DNA of 64,000 nucleotides, taken from assembly GCF_003434305.1 (NCBI RefSeq), contig NZ_QKKX01000035.1:1-64000 (forward strand), in the 5' to 3' direction. The DNA is from Micromonospora sp. MW-13 (GTDB lineage: Bacteria; Actinomycetota; Actinomycetes; Mycobacteriales; Micromonosporaceae). Position numbers and translations under genes: made by a program. Each line of letters opens with the position of its first letter. Positions within the stretch are counted from its first letter, which is position 1. Below, piece after piece: positions 17,763 to 26,416 of the stretch. Below the pieces are notes generated by a model. It saw nothing but the letters and a program-made list of their open reading frames with translations, had not been told where the DNA came from and did not search any database.

Positions 17763-19775
17763 TCAGGCCGGGTCGGAGGCGGTCGGTCCGGTGTTCGACC
17801 GGGAGGTGACCACGTCGAGCACGTGGGCCACCGCGTCGGCGACCGGCACGCCGTTGCGCTGCGAGCCGTCCCGGTACCGGAACGACACGGTCCCGGCGGC
17901 CACGTCGTCGTCGCCGGCGATCACCATGAACGGGATCTTCTGCTGCTGGGCGGTGCGGATCTTCTTCTGCATCCGGTCGTCGCCCGCGTCCACCTGGGCC
18001 CGGATGCCCTCGGCGCGCAGCGCCGCGACGAACCCGTGCAGGTAGTCGGCGTGGTCCTCGCGGATCGGGATGCCCACCACCTGCACCGGGGCCAGCCAGG
18101 CCGGGAACGCCCCGGCGTAGTGCTCGGTGAGCACCCCGAAGAACCGCTCGATCGAGCCGAACAGCGCCCGGTGGATCATCACCGGCTGCTTGCGGGTGCC
18201 GTCGGCGGCCTGGTACTCCAGCCCGAACCGGGCCGGCTGGTTGAAGTCGACCTGGATCGTCGACATCTGCCAGGTCCGGCCGATCGCGTCCCGGGCCTGC
18301 ACCGAGATCTTCGGGCCGTAGAAGGCCGCGCCGCCCGGGTCGGGCACCAGGTCCAGCCCCGACGCCTCGGCGGCGGTGCGCAGCGCCTCCGTCGCCTCCG
18401 CCCAGTCGGCGTCGTCGCCGATGAACTTCGGCGAGTCGTCCCGGGTGGACAGCTCCAGGTAGAAGTCGTCCAGGCCGTAGTCGCGCAGCAGGTCCAGGAC
18501 GAAGGTGAGCAGGGCGGACAGCTCGCCGGGCATCTGCTCCCGGGTGCAGTAGATGTGCGAGTCGTCCTGGGTCAGCCCGCGTACCCGGGTCAGGCCGTGC
18601 ACCACGCCGGACTTCTCGTACCGGTAGACCGTGCCGAACTCGAACAGCCGCAGCGGCAGCTCCCGGTAGGACCGCCCGCGCGCCCTGAAGATCAGGTTGT
18701 GCATCGGGCAGTTCATCGCCTTGAGGTAGTAGTCCGCCCCCTCGAACTGCATGGGCGGGAACATGGTGTCGGCGTAGTAGGGCAGGTGGCCGGAGGTCTC
18801 GAAGAGCTGCGCCTTGGTGATGTGCGGGGTGTTGACGAACTCGTACCCCGCCGCCTCGTGCCGGCGGCGCGAGTAGTTCTCCATCTCCCGGCGGATGATG
18901 CCGCCCTTGGGGTGGAACACCGCCAGGCCGGAGCCGATCTCGTCGGGGAAGCTGAACAGGTCCAGGTCCGCGCCGAGCTTGCGGTGGTCGCGCCGGGCGG
19001 CCTCCTCCAGCAGCTTCAGGTACGCCTTCAGCTCGTCCCGGGTCGGCCACGCGGTGCCGTACACCCGCTGGAGCTGCGGGTTCTTCTCGCTCCCCCGCCA
19101 GTACGCGGCGGCCGAACGCATCAGCTTGAACGCCCCGATCAGCCGGGTGTTCGGCAGGTGCGGGCCCCGGCACAGGTCCGACCAGCAGACCTTGTCCTCC
19201 TTGGCCGCGAGGTTGTCGTAGATGGTCAGCTCGCCGCCGCCCACCTCCATCACCTCGGAAGAGTCCAGCCCCTCGCCCTTGACGTCGATCAGCTCCAGCT
19301 TGAACGGCTCGGCGGCCAGCTCGGCCTTCGCCTCGTCCAGGCTGCCGAACCGCCGCCGCCGGAACCGCTGCCCCGACTTGACGATCTCCTGCATCCGCTT
19401 CTCGAGCTTGGCCAGGTCGTCGGGCTGGAACGGCTTGTCCACGGCGAAGTCGTAGTAGAAGCCGTTCTCGATCGGCGGGCCGATGCCGAGCTTCGCCTCG
19501 GGGAACACGTCCTGCACGGCCTGGGCGAGCACGTGCGCGGTCGAGTGGCGCAGCACGTTCAGCCCGTCCGGGGTGTCCAGGCCGACCGGCTCGACGGTGA
19601 CGTCCTCGGCCGGCGTCCAGTCCAGGTCGCGGAGCTGGCCCTGCGGGTCGCGGACCACGACGACCGCCTTGGGGCCGCTGGCCGGCAGGCCGGCCGCGAC
19701 CACCGCGTCGGCCGCCGTCGTCCCGGCGGCGACGACGACGGGGTCGGCCACGACGGGGGTACGGGGTGCGGACAC
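17763..19775 (-). CDS. thrS: Threonyl-tRNA synthetase
   Basis: 670 residues, class II aminoacyl-tRNA synthetase charging tRNA-Thr. Order: a short TGS-like N-terminal domain, editing domain with [12 protein letters not shown] and the zinc/editing CRGPH region, catalytic core with motif 2 ([26 protein letters not shown]) and motif 3 ([15 protein letters not shown]), and anticodon-binding C-terminus. The conserved zinc Cys is in KAMNCPMH. Start GTG 19775 with GGAGGAG. No T-box is evident upstream. First gene of the block shared with Mycobacterium. Confidence 0.98.
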   Translation of the reverse strand: MSAPRTPVVADPVVVAAGTTAADAVVAAGLPASGPKAVVVVRDPQGQLRDLDWTPAEDVTVEPVGLDTPDGLNVLRHSTAHVLAQAVQDVFPEAKLGIGPPIENGFYYDFAVDKPFQPDDLAKLEKRMQEIVKSGQRFRRRRFGSLDEAKAELAAEPFKLELIDVKGEGLDSSEVMEVGGGELTIYDNLAAKEDKVCWSDLCRGPHLPNTRLIGAFKLMRSAAAYWRGSEKNPQLQRVYGTAWPTRDELKAYLKLLEEAARRDHRKLGADLDLFSFPDEIGSGLAVFHPKGGIIRREMENYSRRRHEAAGYEFVNTPHITKAQLFETSGHLPYYADTMFPPMQFEGADYYLKAMNCPMHNLIFRARGRSYRELPLRLFEFGTVYRYEKSGVVHGLTRVRGLTQDDSHIYCTREQMPGELSALLTFVLDLLRDYGLDDFYLELSTRDDSPKFIGDDADWAEATEALRTAAEASGLDLVPDPGGAAFYGPKISVQARDAIGRTWQMSTIQVDFNQPARFGLEYQAADGTRKQPVMIHRALFGSIERFFGVLTEHYAGAFPAWLAPVQVVGIPIREDHADYLHGFVAALRAEGIRAQVDAGDDRMQKKIRTAQQQKIPFMVIAGDDDVAAGTVSFRYRDGSQRNGVPVADAVAHVLDVVTSRSNTGPTASDPA

Positions 19776-19847
19776 GGTGACTCCTCCAGCTGACGACGGA
19801 CGCGACCGGGCGGTCGCCCCCGCTGATGCTAGCGGGCCAGGAAGTAC

Positions 19848-19877
19848 CCCTTCTTATCGCATTCGGTGGTGGAAGGG
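19848..19877 (-). terminator. Weak hairpin downstream of ADP-ribosylglycohydrolase gene
   Basis: CCCTTC and GAAGGG arms (19848-19853, 19872-19877) near an AT-rich flank. It could end transcription of the ADP-ribosylglycohydrolase gene before thrS. Stem is short. Confidence 0.35.
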
Positions 19878-19954
19878 CTCCTTTTGACACCGGCCCCGGG
19901 TGGGCCGGTCGGCACGGCCGCGCGGAGACCGAGGGGTGCGACGATGCCTGGAGG

Positions 19955-20875
19955 TCAGGGCGCCCAGTCGGGCAGCGGCTCACGGGCCGCGAGCCAGTCG
20001 GTGGGCACCCCGCCCGGCGCGCCGACACCGGTGTGGGCGGCCACCACCGCCCCGGCGATCGCCGCCGTGGTGTCCACGTCCCCGCCCGCCTCGACGCACG
20101 CCCGGATCGCGGCCGGGTAGTCGTCGAGGCCCGTGGCGGCGACCCAGAGCGCGAAGGGGACGGTGTCCTGCGCCGTCACCCGCGAGCCGTTGCCGAGCGC
20201 CTCGGCGGCGACCGCCACGGGGCGGCCCAGCAGGGCGGCGGCCCGGCGTACCCCCTGGTGCACCTCGCCGCCGGGGTCGAGGGCGGTGGCCACCGCGGCG
20301 AGCAGCCGCGACGGCGGCGGGCGATCCCCGTCGAGGCGGGCCCGGGCGGCCAGGGCGGCGGCCACCGCCACCGCCACCGCGCCGGCGATCCCCTCCGGGT
20401 GGGCGTGGGTGACCTCGGCGGACGCCCGGGCCTGGGCCGCCGCCCGCCGGGTCGAGTCGGCGAACCACGCCCCGAGCGGGCCGACCCGCATCGCCGCGCC
20501 GTTGCCGCACGAGCCCTGCCCGTCGAACGCGGAGGCCGCGGCGACGGGCCACGGCGTGCCGGTACGGATCAGCCGCAGGGTGGTCACCGCCCCGGGGCCG
20601 TAGCCGCGGTACGGCTCGCACCGGTGCGCGAAGGCCAGCGCCAGCCGGTCCCGGTCGACCTCGCCGGCGCCGGCCAACTCGGTCAGCACGGAGCACGCCA
20701 TCTCGGTGTCGTCGGTCCACTGCCAGGGCGGCGCGGGGAGCCGGCCGGCGGCGAGGTCGGCCGGCCGCTGCCCCGGTACGAAGAACTGGGAGCCGAGGGC
20801 GTCGCCCACGGAGAGGCCGGCGAGACTGTCCCGGGCGAGGGCCAGGCGGGTGTCCGGGAAGAGCGTGAAGGACAT
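19955..20875 (-). CDS. ADP-ribosylglycohydrolase family protein
   Basis: 306 residues. All-helical fold that removes ADP-ribose from proteins or small molecules using two magnesium ions. Seen: AGLSVGDALG near the N-terminus, QWTDDTEMA (the TDD-type metal site) and AGGDVDTTAAIAGAVVAAHTG (GDxDT metal site) near the end. Both metal sites are intact. Start ATG 20875 lacks a clear Shine-Dalgarno. Divergent from the response regulator; no partner ADP-ribosyltransferase is adjacent, so substrate is open. Confidence 0.9.
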   Translation of the reverse strand: MSFTLFPDTRLALARDSLAGLSVGDALGSQFFVPGQRPADLAAGRLPAPPWQWTDDTEMACSVLTELAGAGEVDRDRLALAFAHRCEPYRGYGPGAVTTLRLIRTGTPWPVAAASAFDGQGSCGNGAAMRVGPLGAWFADSTRRAAAQARASAEVTHAHPEGIAGAVAVAVAAALAARARLDGDRPPPSRLLAAVATALDPGGEVHQGVRRAAALLGRPVAVAAEALGNGSRVTAQDTVPFALWVAATGLDDYPAAIRACVEAGGDVDTTAAIAGAVVAAHTGVGAPGGVPTDWLAAREPLPDWAP

Positions 20876-20948
20876 GGTCGTATCAGCTTGCCCGGTTCGC
20901 GGGTGCGCCGCAACGCGATCGGCTTGCCCCGCCGAGTACGGTGCTGAC

Positions 20949-21638
20949 GTGGCCACGGTGCTCCTGGTCGAAGACGACCACGTCGTACGCGGCGCGATGC
21001 TGCGGTCCCTCGCCGACCGGGGGCACGCCGTACACGCCGTCGGCACGGCGCTGGACGCGCTGCGCCGGGTGGCCGCGGAGACCCCTGACCTGGTGGTGCT
21101 CGACCTCGGCCTGCCGGACCTGGACGGCTCGGACGCGCTGCGGATGCTGCGCGGCATCACCGACGTGCCGATCATCATCGCCACCGCCCGCGACGACGAG
21201 CAGTCGGTGGTGCGCCTGCTGCGGGCGGGCGCGGACGACTACATGGTCAAGCCGTTCACCGGCGCGCACCTGGACGCCCGGATCACCACGGTGCTGCGGC
21301 GGGCCGGTCGGGCCAGCCGGAGCGTGCAGCCGGCCGTGCACACCGTCGGCGGCCTGCGGGTGGACGTCGGCGAACGCAGCGCCCAGCTCGACGGGATGCC
21401 GCTCGCGCTGACCCGCAAGGAGTTCGACCTGTTGGCGTATCTCGCCGCCCGACCAGGGCGGGTGGTGTCCCGCCGGGAACTCTTGGAGGAGGTATGGCGC
21501 CAGCCGTCGGTCGGCGAGGACCAGACCATCGACGTTCACCTGTACTGGCTGCGCCGCAAAATGGGCGAGTCCGCGGCGAAGCCGCGCTACCTGCGCACCG
21601 TGCGGGGGGTGGGCTTCCGGTTGGTGGCCCCGGACTGA
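20949..21638 (+). CDS. OmpR-family response regulator
   Basis: 229 residues. Receiver domain with acidic pair VEDD, phospho-acceptor Asp52 (VVLDLGLPD) and Lys101 (MVKPF); C-terminal winged helix with LTRKEFDLLAYLAARPGRVV and the typical HLYWLRRKM and YLRTVRGVGFRL. Start GTG 20949 has no Shine-Dalgarno, but TACGGT lies 6 nt upstream, suggesting a leaderless message. Its stop overlaps the presumed start of the cognate kinase. Confidence 0.96.
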   Translation: MATVLLVEDDHVVRGAMLRSLADRGHAVHAVGTALDALRRVAAETPDLVVLDLGLPDLDGSDALRMLRGITDVPIIIATARDDEQSVVRLLRAGADDYMVKPFTGAHLDARITTVLRRAGRASRSVQPAVHTVGGLRVDVGERSAQLDGMPLALTRKEFDLLAYLAARPGRVVSRRELLEEVWRQPSVGEDQTIDVHLYWLRRKMGESAAKPRYLRTVRGVGFRLVAPD

Positions 21639-23071
21639 GGGTCGCGCTGGCCTGGCTCACGGCGGGCATGTGCGCGCTCGTCGCGTTGGCGTTCCTGGTC
21701 CCCCTCGGCACCAGCCTGGGTGAGCAGACCCGCCAGGAGGCCCTCGCCGACGCCGCCCGGCGCGGCGCGCTGGTCACCGGCGCGCTCGCGGTCAGCACCG
21801 AGCCGGCGGCGGTGCGGCGCGCGGTGGAGGCCAGCGGCGAGGACCCGGCGACCCGGCCGGTGGTACACGGGCTGGGCGGCGTCGGCCCGGCCGGCCGGGC
21901 CGACCCGGCGGAGCTGGCCAGGGCCACCGGGGAGCGGCGCTCGGTGGTCGTCGACGTGCCCGGCGGGGCGCTCCGGCTGGACCCGGTGGTGCTCGGCGAC
22001 ACGGTGGCCGTGGTCGAGGTGTTCGTGCCGGACTCCGGGCTCGAGGAGGGTTCCGGGGGCCGGTGGCTGCTGCTGGCCGCGGTGGCGGTGGCCCTGGTCG
22101 GGGCGGCCGTGCTGGTGGTGGACCGGGTCGCCGCCCGCGCGGCCGACTCGACCCGGGGGCTGGTGAAGGCCGCCCTCGCGGTCGGCGACGGCGACCTCGG
22201 GGTACGCGTCGAGCCGAGCGGCCCGCGTGAGCTGGCCGAGGCCGGCTACGCGTTCAACCGGATGGCGGACCGGCTGGTGGCGGCGCGCACCGACGAGCGG
22301 GAGCTGGTGGCGGACCTGTCGCACCGGCTGCGCACCCCGTTGACCGTGTTGCGGCTGGACGCCGAGGGGCTGGACTCCGACGACACCGGCGTGGGCTCGT
22401 TCACCGAGGCGGAGTTGGACCGGCGACGCGCGATCCGGCGGATCCGGCAGGCCATCGTGACCCTTGAGGGCGAGATCGACGTACTGATCAAGACGACCCG
22501 CAAGGCGATCACCCATGAGGTCGGCCCGGCGATGTGCGACGTCAGTGAGGTGGTCCGGGACCGGATGGTCTTCTGGTCGGCCCTCGCGGGGGACCAGAAC
22601 CGGCCGCACCGGGTCAGCGGGGCGCAGCTTCGCATCCCGGCGCCCGTGCCCCGGGCCGAGCTGGCCGCCGCCCTCGACGCGGTGATCGGCAACGTGTTCC
22701 GCTACACCCCGCAGGGCACCGCGTTCGAGGTCGCGGTCTCCCGCCGCGACGGATACGTGGCGATCCGCGTCGACGACGCCGGCCCGGGCATCGCCAACCC
22801 GGACCGGGCGCTGCGCCGGGGCACCAGCGACCAGGGCTCCACCGGGTTGGGCCTGGACATCGCCAAGCGGGTGTCGTTGCAGGCCAACGGATCGGTGAGC
22901 ATCGACCGGGCCCGGCTCGGCGGGGCCAGCGTGGTGATGCTGCTGGCCGACCCGGAGGCCACCCCTCGGCAGGTCAACCGGTTCGGACTGGTCGGCCGGA
23001 TGGCCCGGGAGGCCCGGGAGCAGAAGAGCGGGGGCCGCCGCTGGCCCCGGCAGCGCCCCACGGACGGCTGA
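21635..23071 (+). CDS. Sensor histidine kinase
   Basis: 478 residues if begun at CTG 21635. Two membrane helices (LAWLTAGMCALVALAFLVPL and WLLLAAVAVALVGAAVLVV) flank an extracytoplasmic segment of about 110 residues, followed by HAMP, the dimerisation box DLSHRLRTPL with His230, N box IGNVFRYTP (Asn353), and G boxes DDAGPGI and STGLGLDIAK. No ATG, GTG or TTG exists in frame before the first membrane helix; CTG 21635 overlaps the regulator stop (CTGA) and GGTGG lies about 10 nt upstream. ATG 21668 would truncate the helix. Forms a two-component pair with the upstream regulator; the signal is unknown. Confidence 0.9.
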   Translation: MRVALAWLTAGMCALVALAFLVPLGTSLGEQTRQEALADAARRGALVTGALAVSTEPAAVRRAVEASGEDPATRPVVHGLGGVGPAGRADPAELARATGERRSVVVDVPGGALRLDPVVLGDTVAVVEVFVPDSGLEEGSGGRWLLLAAVAVALVGAAVLVVDRVAARAADSTRGLVKAALAVGDGDLGVRVEPSGPRELAEAGYAFNRMADRLVAARTDERELVADLSHRLRTPLTVLRLDAEGLDSDDTGVGSFTEAELDRRRAIRRIRQAIVTLEGEIDVLIKTTRKAITHEVGPAMCDVSEVVRDRMVFWSALAGDQNRPHRVSGAQLRIPAPVPRAELAAALDAVIGNVFRYTPQGTAFEVAVSRRDGYVAIRVDDAGPGIANPDRALRRGTSDQGSTGLGLDIAKRVSLQANGSVSIDRARLGGASVVMLLADPEATPRQVNRFGLVGRMAREAREQKSGGRRWPRQRPTDG

Positions 23072-23175
23072 CCGCCCGCCCGTCTGTGGGCAGACGCAAG
23101 TCTTTCTTAGATCCGGATTAACGGCACCGGCGCGCCGGGCGCGGCCTGACAGGATCGAAGGGCGAACCCATCAGT

Positions 23176-23215
23176 TCCACCGGCCACTCCCGGATCCACC
23201 CCCCTGGCCGGTGGA
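23176..23215. terminator. First of three stem-loops after the histidine kinase gene
   Basis: Perfect 11-bp arms (TCCACCGGCCA and complement) with an 18-nt loop. Confidence 0.6.
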
Positions 23216-23219
23216 GCCC

Positions 23220-23271
23220 GTGCGCGCGGCGGGAGTCCGGTCCCCCCACAACCAACTCCCGCCGCGCGCAC
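23220..23271. terminator. Second stem-loop, 17-bp perfect arms
   Basis: GTGCGCGCGGCGGGAGT (23220-23236) pairs perfectly with 23255-23271; 18-nt loop. Four nt after the first stem-loop. Confidence 0.65.
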
Positions 23272-23288
23272 CAGCCCCCACGACCTGC

Positions 23289-23339
23289 GCGCCGACCGGC
23301 CGGACGGCCTGCGGCGGGCCGGTCGGCGCCGTCGGGTCA
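23289..23339. terminator. Third stem-loop, reaching into the deaminase stop codon
   Basis: 13-bp arms (23289-23301 and 23327-23339). The right arm covers the stop codon of the reverse-strand deaminase gene, so this element could serve both convergent transcripts. Confidence 0.55.
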
Positions 23340-24362
23340 GCGGGTCGCCGTGGCCAGGTAACCGTCGATCTCGGCGGTGAGCCGCGCCTTCTCCCCCGGC
23401 TCCAGGAACGCGGCGGTCACCGCGTCGGTGGCCAGCGCGGCCAGCCCCTCGGCGCCGCGCCCGAGCAACCGGGCGGCCACCGCGTACTCGTCGTTGAGGG
23501 TGGTGCCGAACATCGGCGGGTCGTCGGAGTTGATGGTGACCAGCACGCCCGCCTCGACGAGCCGGGGCAGCGGGTGGTCGTCGAGGGAGGCAACCGCCCG
23601 GGTACGCACGTTGGAGGTCGGGCAGACCTCCAGGGCGATCCGCCGCTCCGCGAGGTGGGCGAGCAGCTCCGGGTCCCCGGCGGCGGAGATGCCGTGGCCG
23701 ATCCGCTCCGCGCCGAGGTCGCGCAGCGCGTCCCAGACGGTCTGCGGGCCGGTGGTCTCCCCGGCGTGCGGCACCGAGCGCAGCCCGGCGGCCCGGGCCT
23801 GGTCGAAGTACGGCTTGAACTGCGGGCGGGGCACCCCGATCTCGGGGCCGCCCAGGCCGAAGCTGATCAGCCCGGCGGGCCGCTCCTCCAGGCAGATCCG
23901 CAGGGTCTCCTCGGCCGCCGGCAGCCCCGCCTCGCCCGGGATGTCGAAGCACCAGCGCAGGGCGATGCCGAAGTCGGCCTCGGCGCGCTTGCGGGCGTCC
24001 TCGATCGCCTCGCAGAACGCGGGCGCGGGGATGCCCCGGGACACGTGCGAGTACGGGGTGACGGTCAGCTCGGCGTACCGGACCTGCTGGCGGGCCAGCT
24101 CGCGGGCGACCTCGTGGGTGAGGATCCAGACGTCCTCGGGGTCGCGGATCAGGTCCACCACGCTGAGGTAGACATCGATGAAGTGAGCGAAGTCCCGGAA
24201 GGCGAAGTAGTCGGCGAGGGCTTCCGGATCCGCCGGCACCGGGCTGCGCCCCTCGTGCCGGGCGGCCAGCTCGGCCACGATCCGCGGCGACGCGGAGCCG
24301 ACGTGGTGCACGTGCAGCTCCACCTTGGGCAGTCCGGCGATGAAGGTGGACAGGTCGGTCAC
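23337..24362 (-). CDS. Adenosine deaminase family protein
   Basis: 341 residues, amidohydrolase TIM barrel that deaminates the 6-amino group of adenosine-type substrates. Zinc and catalytic residues present: HVHH (His17, His19), HAGE (His199, Glu202), GHGISA and NSDD (Asp280, Asp281). The canonical HXHLEG is replaced by HVHHVGSASP, a variant subgroup; such enzymes can be aminodeoxyfutalosine or other purine nucleoside deaminases, and no menaquinone gene is adjacent to decide. GTG 24362 overlaps the methyltransferase stop (GTGA). Confidence 0.88.
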   Translation of the reverse strand: MTDLSTFIAGLPKVELHVHHVGSASPRIVAELAARHEGRSPVPADPEALADYFAFRDFAHFIDVYLSVVDLIRDPEDVWILTHEVARELARQQVRYAELTVTPYSHVSRGIPAPAFCEAIEDARKRAEADFGIALRWCFDIPGEAGLPAAEETLRICLEERPAGLISFGLGGPEIGVPRPQFKPYFDQARAAGLRSVPHAGETTGPQTVWDALRDLGAERIGHGISAAGDPELLAHLAERRIALEVCPTSNVRTRAVASLDDHPLPRLVEAGVLVTINSDDPPMFGTTLNDEYAVAARLLGRGAEGLAALATDAVTAAFLEPGEKARLTAEIDGYLATATR

Positions 24363-25153
24363 AGGTTCTCCTCTATGCGGGCGCCGGTTCGGGCGACGAC
24401 GAAGACCCGGCGGAACGGGAAGGACACCTGCCCCCGCCGGACCGGGTACGCCGCCGCGAGGCGTGCTCCCAGCGCGGTGCGGAAGTCGGCCCACCGCGCG
24501 GCGTCCAGCGCCGCCCGGACCGGGCGTAGCGCGGTGCCCTCCATCCAGGTCAGCACCGGATGATCGGCCTCGGCGGGGGCCGGCAGCAGGTGCACATAGA
24601 CAGTCTCCCAGGCGTCGACCGCGCAGCCGGCACCGGTCAACAGCGTGGCGAAGCCGACCGCGTCGTCGACCGGGGCCCCGCGCACCAACGGGTTCAGCTC
24701 GGCCGCCCACGGCCCCTCCCCGGCCACCGCGCGCAGCGCCCGGTGCGACGGCGCGTCGAAGTTCCCCGGCACTCCGACGGCGAGCCACGCCCCGGCGGGC
24801 AGCCCGGCGGCCCACCGGGTCAACAGTTCCCGGTGCTCCGGCACCCACTGGAGCACCGCGTTGCTGACCAGCACGTCGACATCGGCGGCGGGACGCCAGT
24901 CACGCACGTCGCCGACCGCGAAGTCCACCGGCGCGCCCAGGGCGGCGGCCCGGTCGATCATCTCCGCCGACGAGTCGAGGCCGGTGACCCGGGCGCCCGG
25001 CCAGCGGGCGGCCAGGGTGGCGGTGAGCGTGCCGGGGCCGCAGCCGAGGTCGACGACGGCCCGGGGCCGCCGGGCCCGGACCCGGGCGACCAGGTCGTGG
25101 AAGGCCCGCCCCCGCTCGTCGTCGTAGCGCAGGTACGCCGCCGGGTCCCACAT
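24359..25153 (-). CDS. tam: Trans-aconitate 2-methyltransferase-like SAM methyltransferase
   Basis: 264 residues. Rossmann methyltransferase with motif I VDLGCGPGTLT, acidic loop GLDSSAEMI and VLVSNAVLQWVPEH, which together with the N-terminal MWDPAAYLRYDDERGRAF match Tam, which methylates trans-aconitate. GGGAGG precedes ATG 25153. Forms a two-gene operon with the downstream deaminase. Confidence 0.88.
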   Translation of the reverse strand: MWDPAAYLRYDDERGRAFHDLVARVRARRPRAVVDLGCGPGTLTATLAARWPGARVTGLDSSAEMIDRAAALGAPVDFAVGDVRDWRPAADVDVLVSNAVLQWVPEHRELLTRWAAGLPAGAWLAVGVPGNFDAPSHRALRAVAGEGPWAAELNPLVRGAPVDDAVGFATLLTGAGCAVDAWETVYVHLLPAPAEADHPVLTWMEGTALRPVRAALDAARWADFRTALGARLAAAYPVRRGQVSFPFRRVFVVARTGARIEENL

Positions 25154-25167
25154 CGCCGCCTCCCAAA

Positions 25168-25196
25168 CCGTACGTTCGTCTTGTTGTACGGTACGG
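25168..25196. promoter_or_regulatory. CGTAC-repeat operator candidate upstream of tam
   Basis: CCGTAC (25168-25173) and two overlapping GTACGG copies (25186-25191, 25191-25196) form an inverted arrangement immediately before the Shine-Dalgarno. TetR-type regulators often bind such sites; no regulator gene is adjacent. Confidence 0.35.
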
Positions 25197-25500
25197 CCCG
25201 CCGCACGGCCGGGCAAGCCGATCACTAGGCTCGGGTCGTGCAGCAGCGGACCCGCACCCGGCTCGGGCGGCGCGTCGGCCTCGGCGCCGGCGACGCCGAC
25301 CAGGCCCGGCGTGCCGCCGCCGCCGGCCCGCCACCGCCCGTCCACCAAGGAACTGGCCGTCGGCCGAGCCGCCCACGACGAGCTGGTCCGGCCGCGGGCG
25401 CACGACCGGTGACGACCCGCCCGGGGGCGACGGTGCCCGCCCAACCCGGCGACGGCATGCATGCTGGACGGGCCCGGCCGGCCGGCGAAGGAGGAACGCG
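25197..25500. other. Intergenic stretch without a recognisable gene
   Basis: About 300 bp. A forward frame ends in protein-like STKELAVGRAAHDELVRPRA before a stop near 25411, but has no start or recognisable family. The last 15 bp hold the GAAGGAGG ribosome site of the next gene. Confidence 0.3.
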
Positions 25501-25695
25501 ATGAAGGGGTGGCTCCCGCTCACCCTCGGACTGCTCGCCATGGTCGTGGGCGCCGTCTGGACGGTGCAGGGCCTCGGCTACGTCGACGGCAGCGTCATGA
25601 CCGACCAACGGATCTGGGCACTGCTCGGCCTGCCGCTGGCCCTGATCGGACTCGTGACGATCTGGCGCGGCCTGCGCAGCCGCCGCCGGCCCTGA
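25501..25695 (+). CDS. Small two-helix membrane protein
   Basis: 64 residues with two hydrophobic segments (LPLTLGLLAMVVGAVWTVQGLGYV and IWALLGLPLALIGLVTIWRGL) and a basic tail RSRRRP. An excellent GGAGG Shine-Dalgarno lies 7 nt before ATG 25501. Resembles small conserved actinobacterial membrane proteins of unknown role. Confidence 0.75.
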   Translation: MKGWLPLTLGLLAMVVGAVWTVQGLGYVDGSVMTDQRIWALLGLPLALIGLVTIWRGLRSRRRP

Positions 25696-25746
25696 CCGCT
25701 CCCCGGCGGATCGGGCACCCGACCGGCCGGGCCCGACGCGCGGGCC

Positions 25747-25788
25747 GGTCGAAGCGAGGTAGGTCGAAGCGATGCCCGGTCGAAGCGA
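25747..25788 (+). repeat. Three copies of GGTCGAAGCGA
   Basis: Copies at 25747, 25762 and 25778 (period 15-16), followed by two GGGCAAC(C)GGGTGCG units. Located between the small membrane gene and the csp terminator. Confidence 0.7.
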
Positions 25789-25833
25789 GGCCGGGCAACG
25801 GGTGCGGGGCAACCGGGTGCGGGGGGCAACGGA

Positions 25834-25865
25834 AAACCCCGCATCCCGGACGGGACGCGGGGTTT
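25834..25865 (-). terminator. Terminator of the cold-shock gene
   Basis: 15-nt arms (AAACCCCGC...) with one mismatch and a 2-nt loop; on the reverse strand the stem runs into TTTTCC, giving an intrinsic terminator 54 nt after the cold-shock stop. Confidence 0.75.
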
Positions 25866-25918
25866 CACTGTGATCCGGGTCGGATCATCCCCTCGGCCGG
25901 CGCGCCGGCCACGGCTGC

Positions 25919-26122
25919 TCAGATCGGGCGGACCTGCTCAGCCTGCGGGCCCTTCTGACCCTGGGCGATCTCGAACTCCACCCGCTGGTTCTCCTCCAGC
26001 GAGCGGTAGCCGCTGGTCTGGATGGCCGAGAAGTGGACGAACACGTCAGCACCCCCGCCGTCGACGGTGATGAAGCCGAAGCCCTTGTCTGCGTTGAACC
26101 ACTTCACGGTTCCCTGCGCCAT
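25919..26122 (-). CDS. Cold-shock protein, CspA family
   Basis: 67 residues, single OB-fold nucleic-acid chaperone that melts RNA structure. RNP1 KGFGFIT (13-19) and RNP2 VFVHF (27-31) are intact, start [19 protein letters not shown] lies 6 nt before ATG 26122. The upstream 100 bp contains short self-complementary stretches (GGCCAATCGGCC), compatible with a structured leader. Confidence 0.97.
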   Translation of the reverse strand: MAQGTVKWFNADKGFGFITVDGGGADVFVHFSAIQTSGYRSLEENQRVEFEIAQGQKGPQAEQVRPI

Positions 26123-26362
26123 GTGTATCTCCTTCTAAAACTGGCGGCCGAGCACGCCGTGCGGCCGATTGGCCGTTTTCGATCAGCGGCGCCTGAGGCG
26201 GCCCCCTGTGCAGGAGACTTCTCTCAACCCACGCCATCTCGCAACAGCGTGGAACAGCAAACCACGTAGCGAAAACTCTGCACAGCCTACCCGACGAAAT
26301 TCTCCGGCAGGTGACCCGAAGGACGCCCGAATTCCGGCTTGGTGGGCCGGCGTCGCCAGCAG

Positions 26363-26400
26363 AAAGGGCCCCTCCCCGGCGTACCGGAAAAGGGCCCTCC
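26363..26400 (-). terminator. Paired AAAGGGCCC elements after the DUF4235 gene
   Basis: AAAGGGCCCCTCC (26363-26375) and AAAAGGGCCCTCC (26388-26400) are direct copies, each with a self-complementary GGGCCC core, 17 nt past the operon end. Same core as the pdxS-pdxT hairpin. Confidence 0.45.
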
Positions 26401-26416
26401 GCCTGGTAACGACAGG

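Noticed and set aside
17520-19793. 757-codon forward frame opposite thrS
   Set aside because: Antisense shadow of a clearly recognised synthetase gene.
19776-19900. T-box riboswitch upstream of thrS
   Set aside because: No T-box bulge consensus or specifier stem could be recognised; only a weak hairpin that fits the end of the neighbouring gene.
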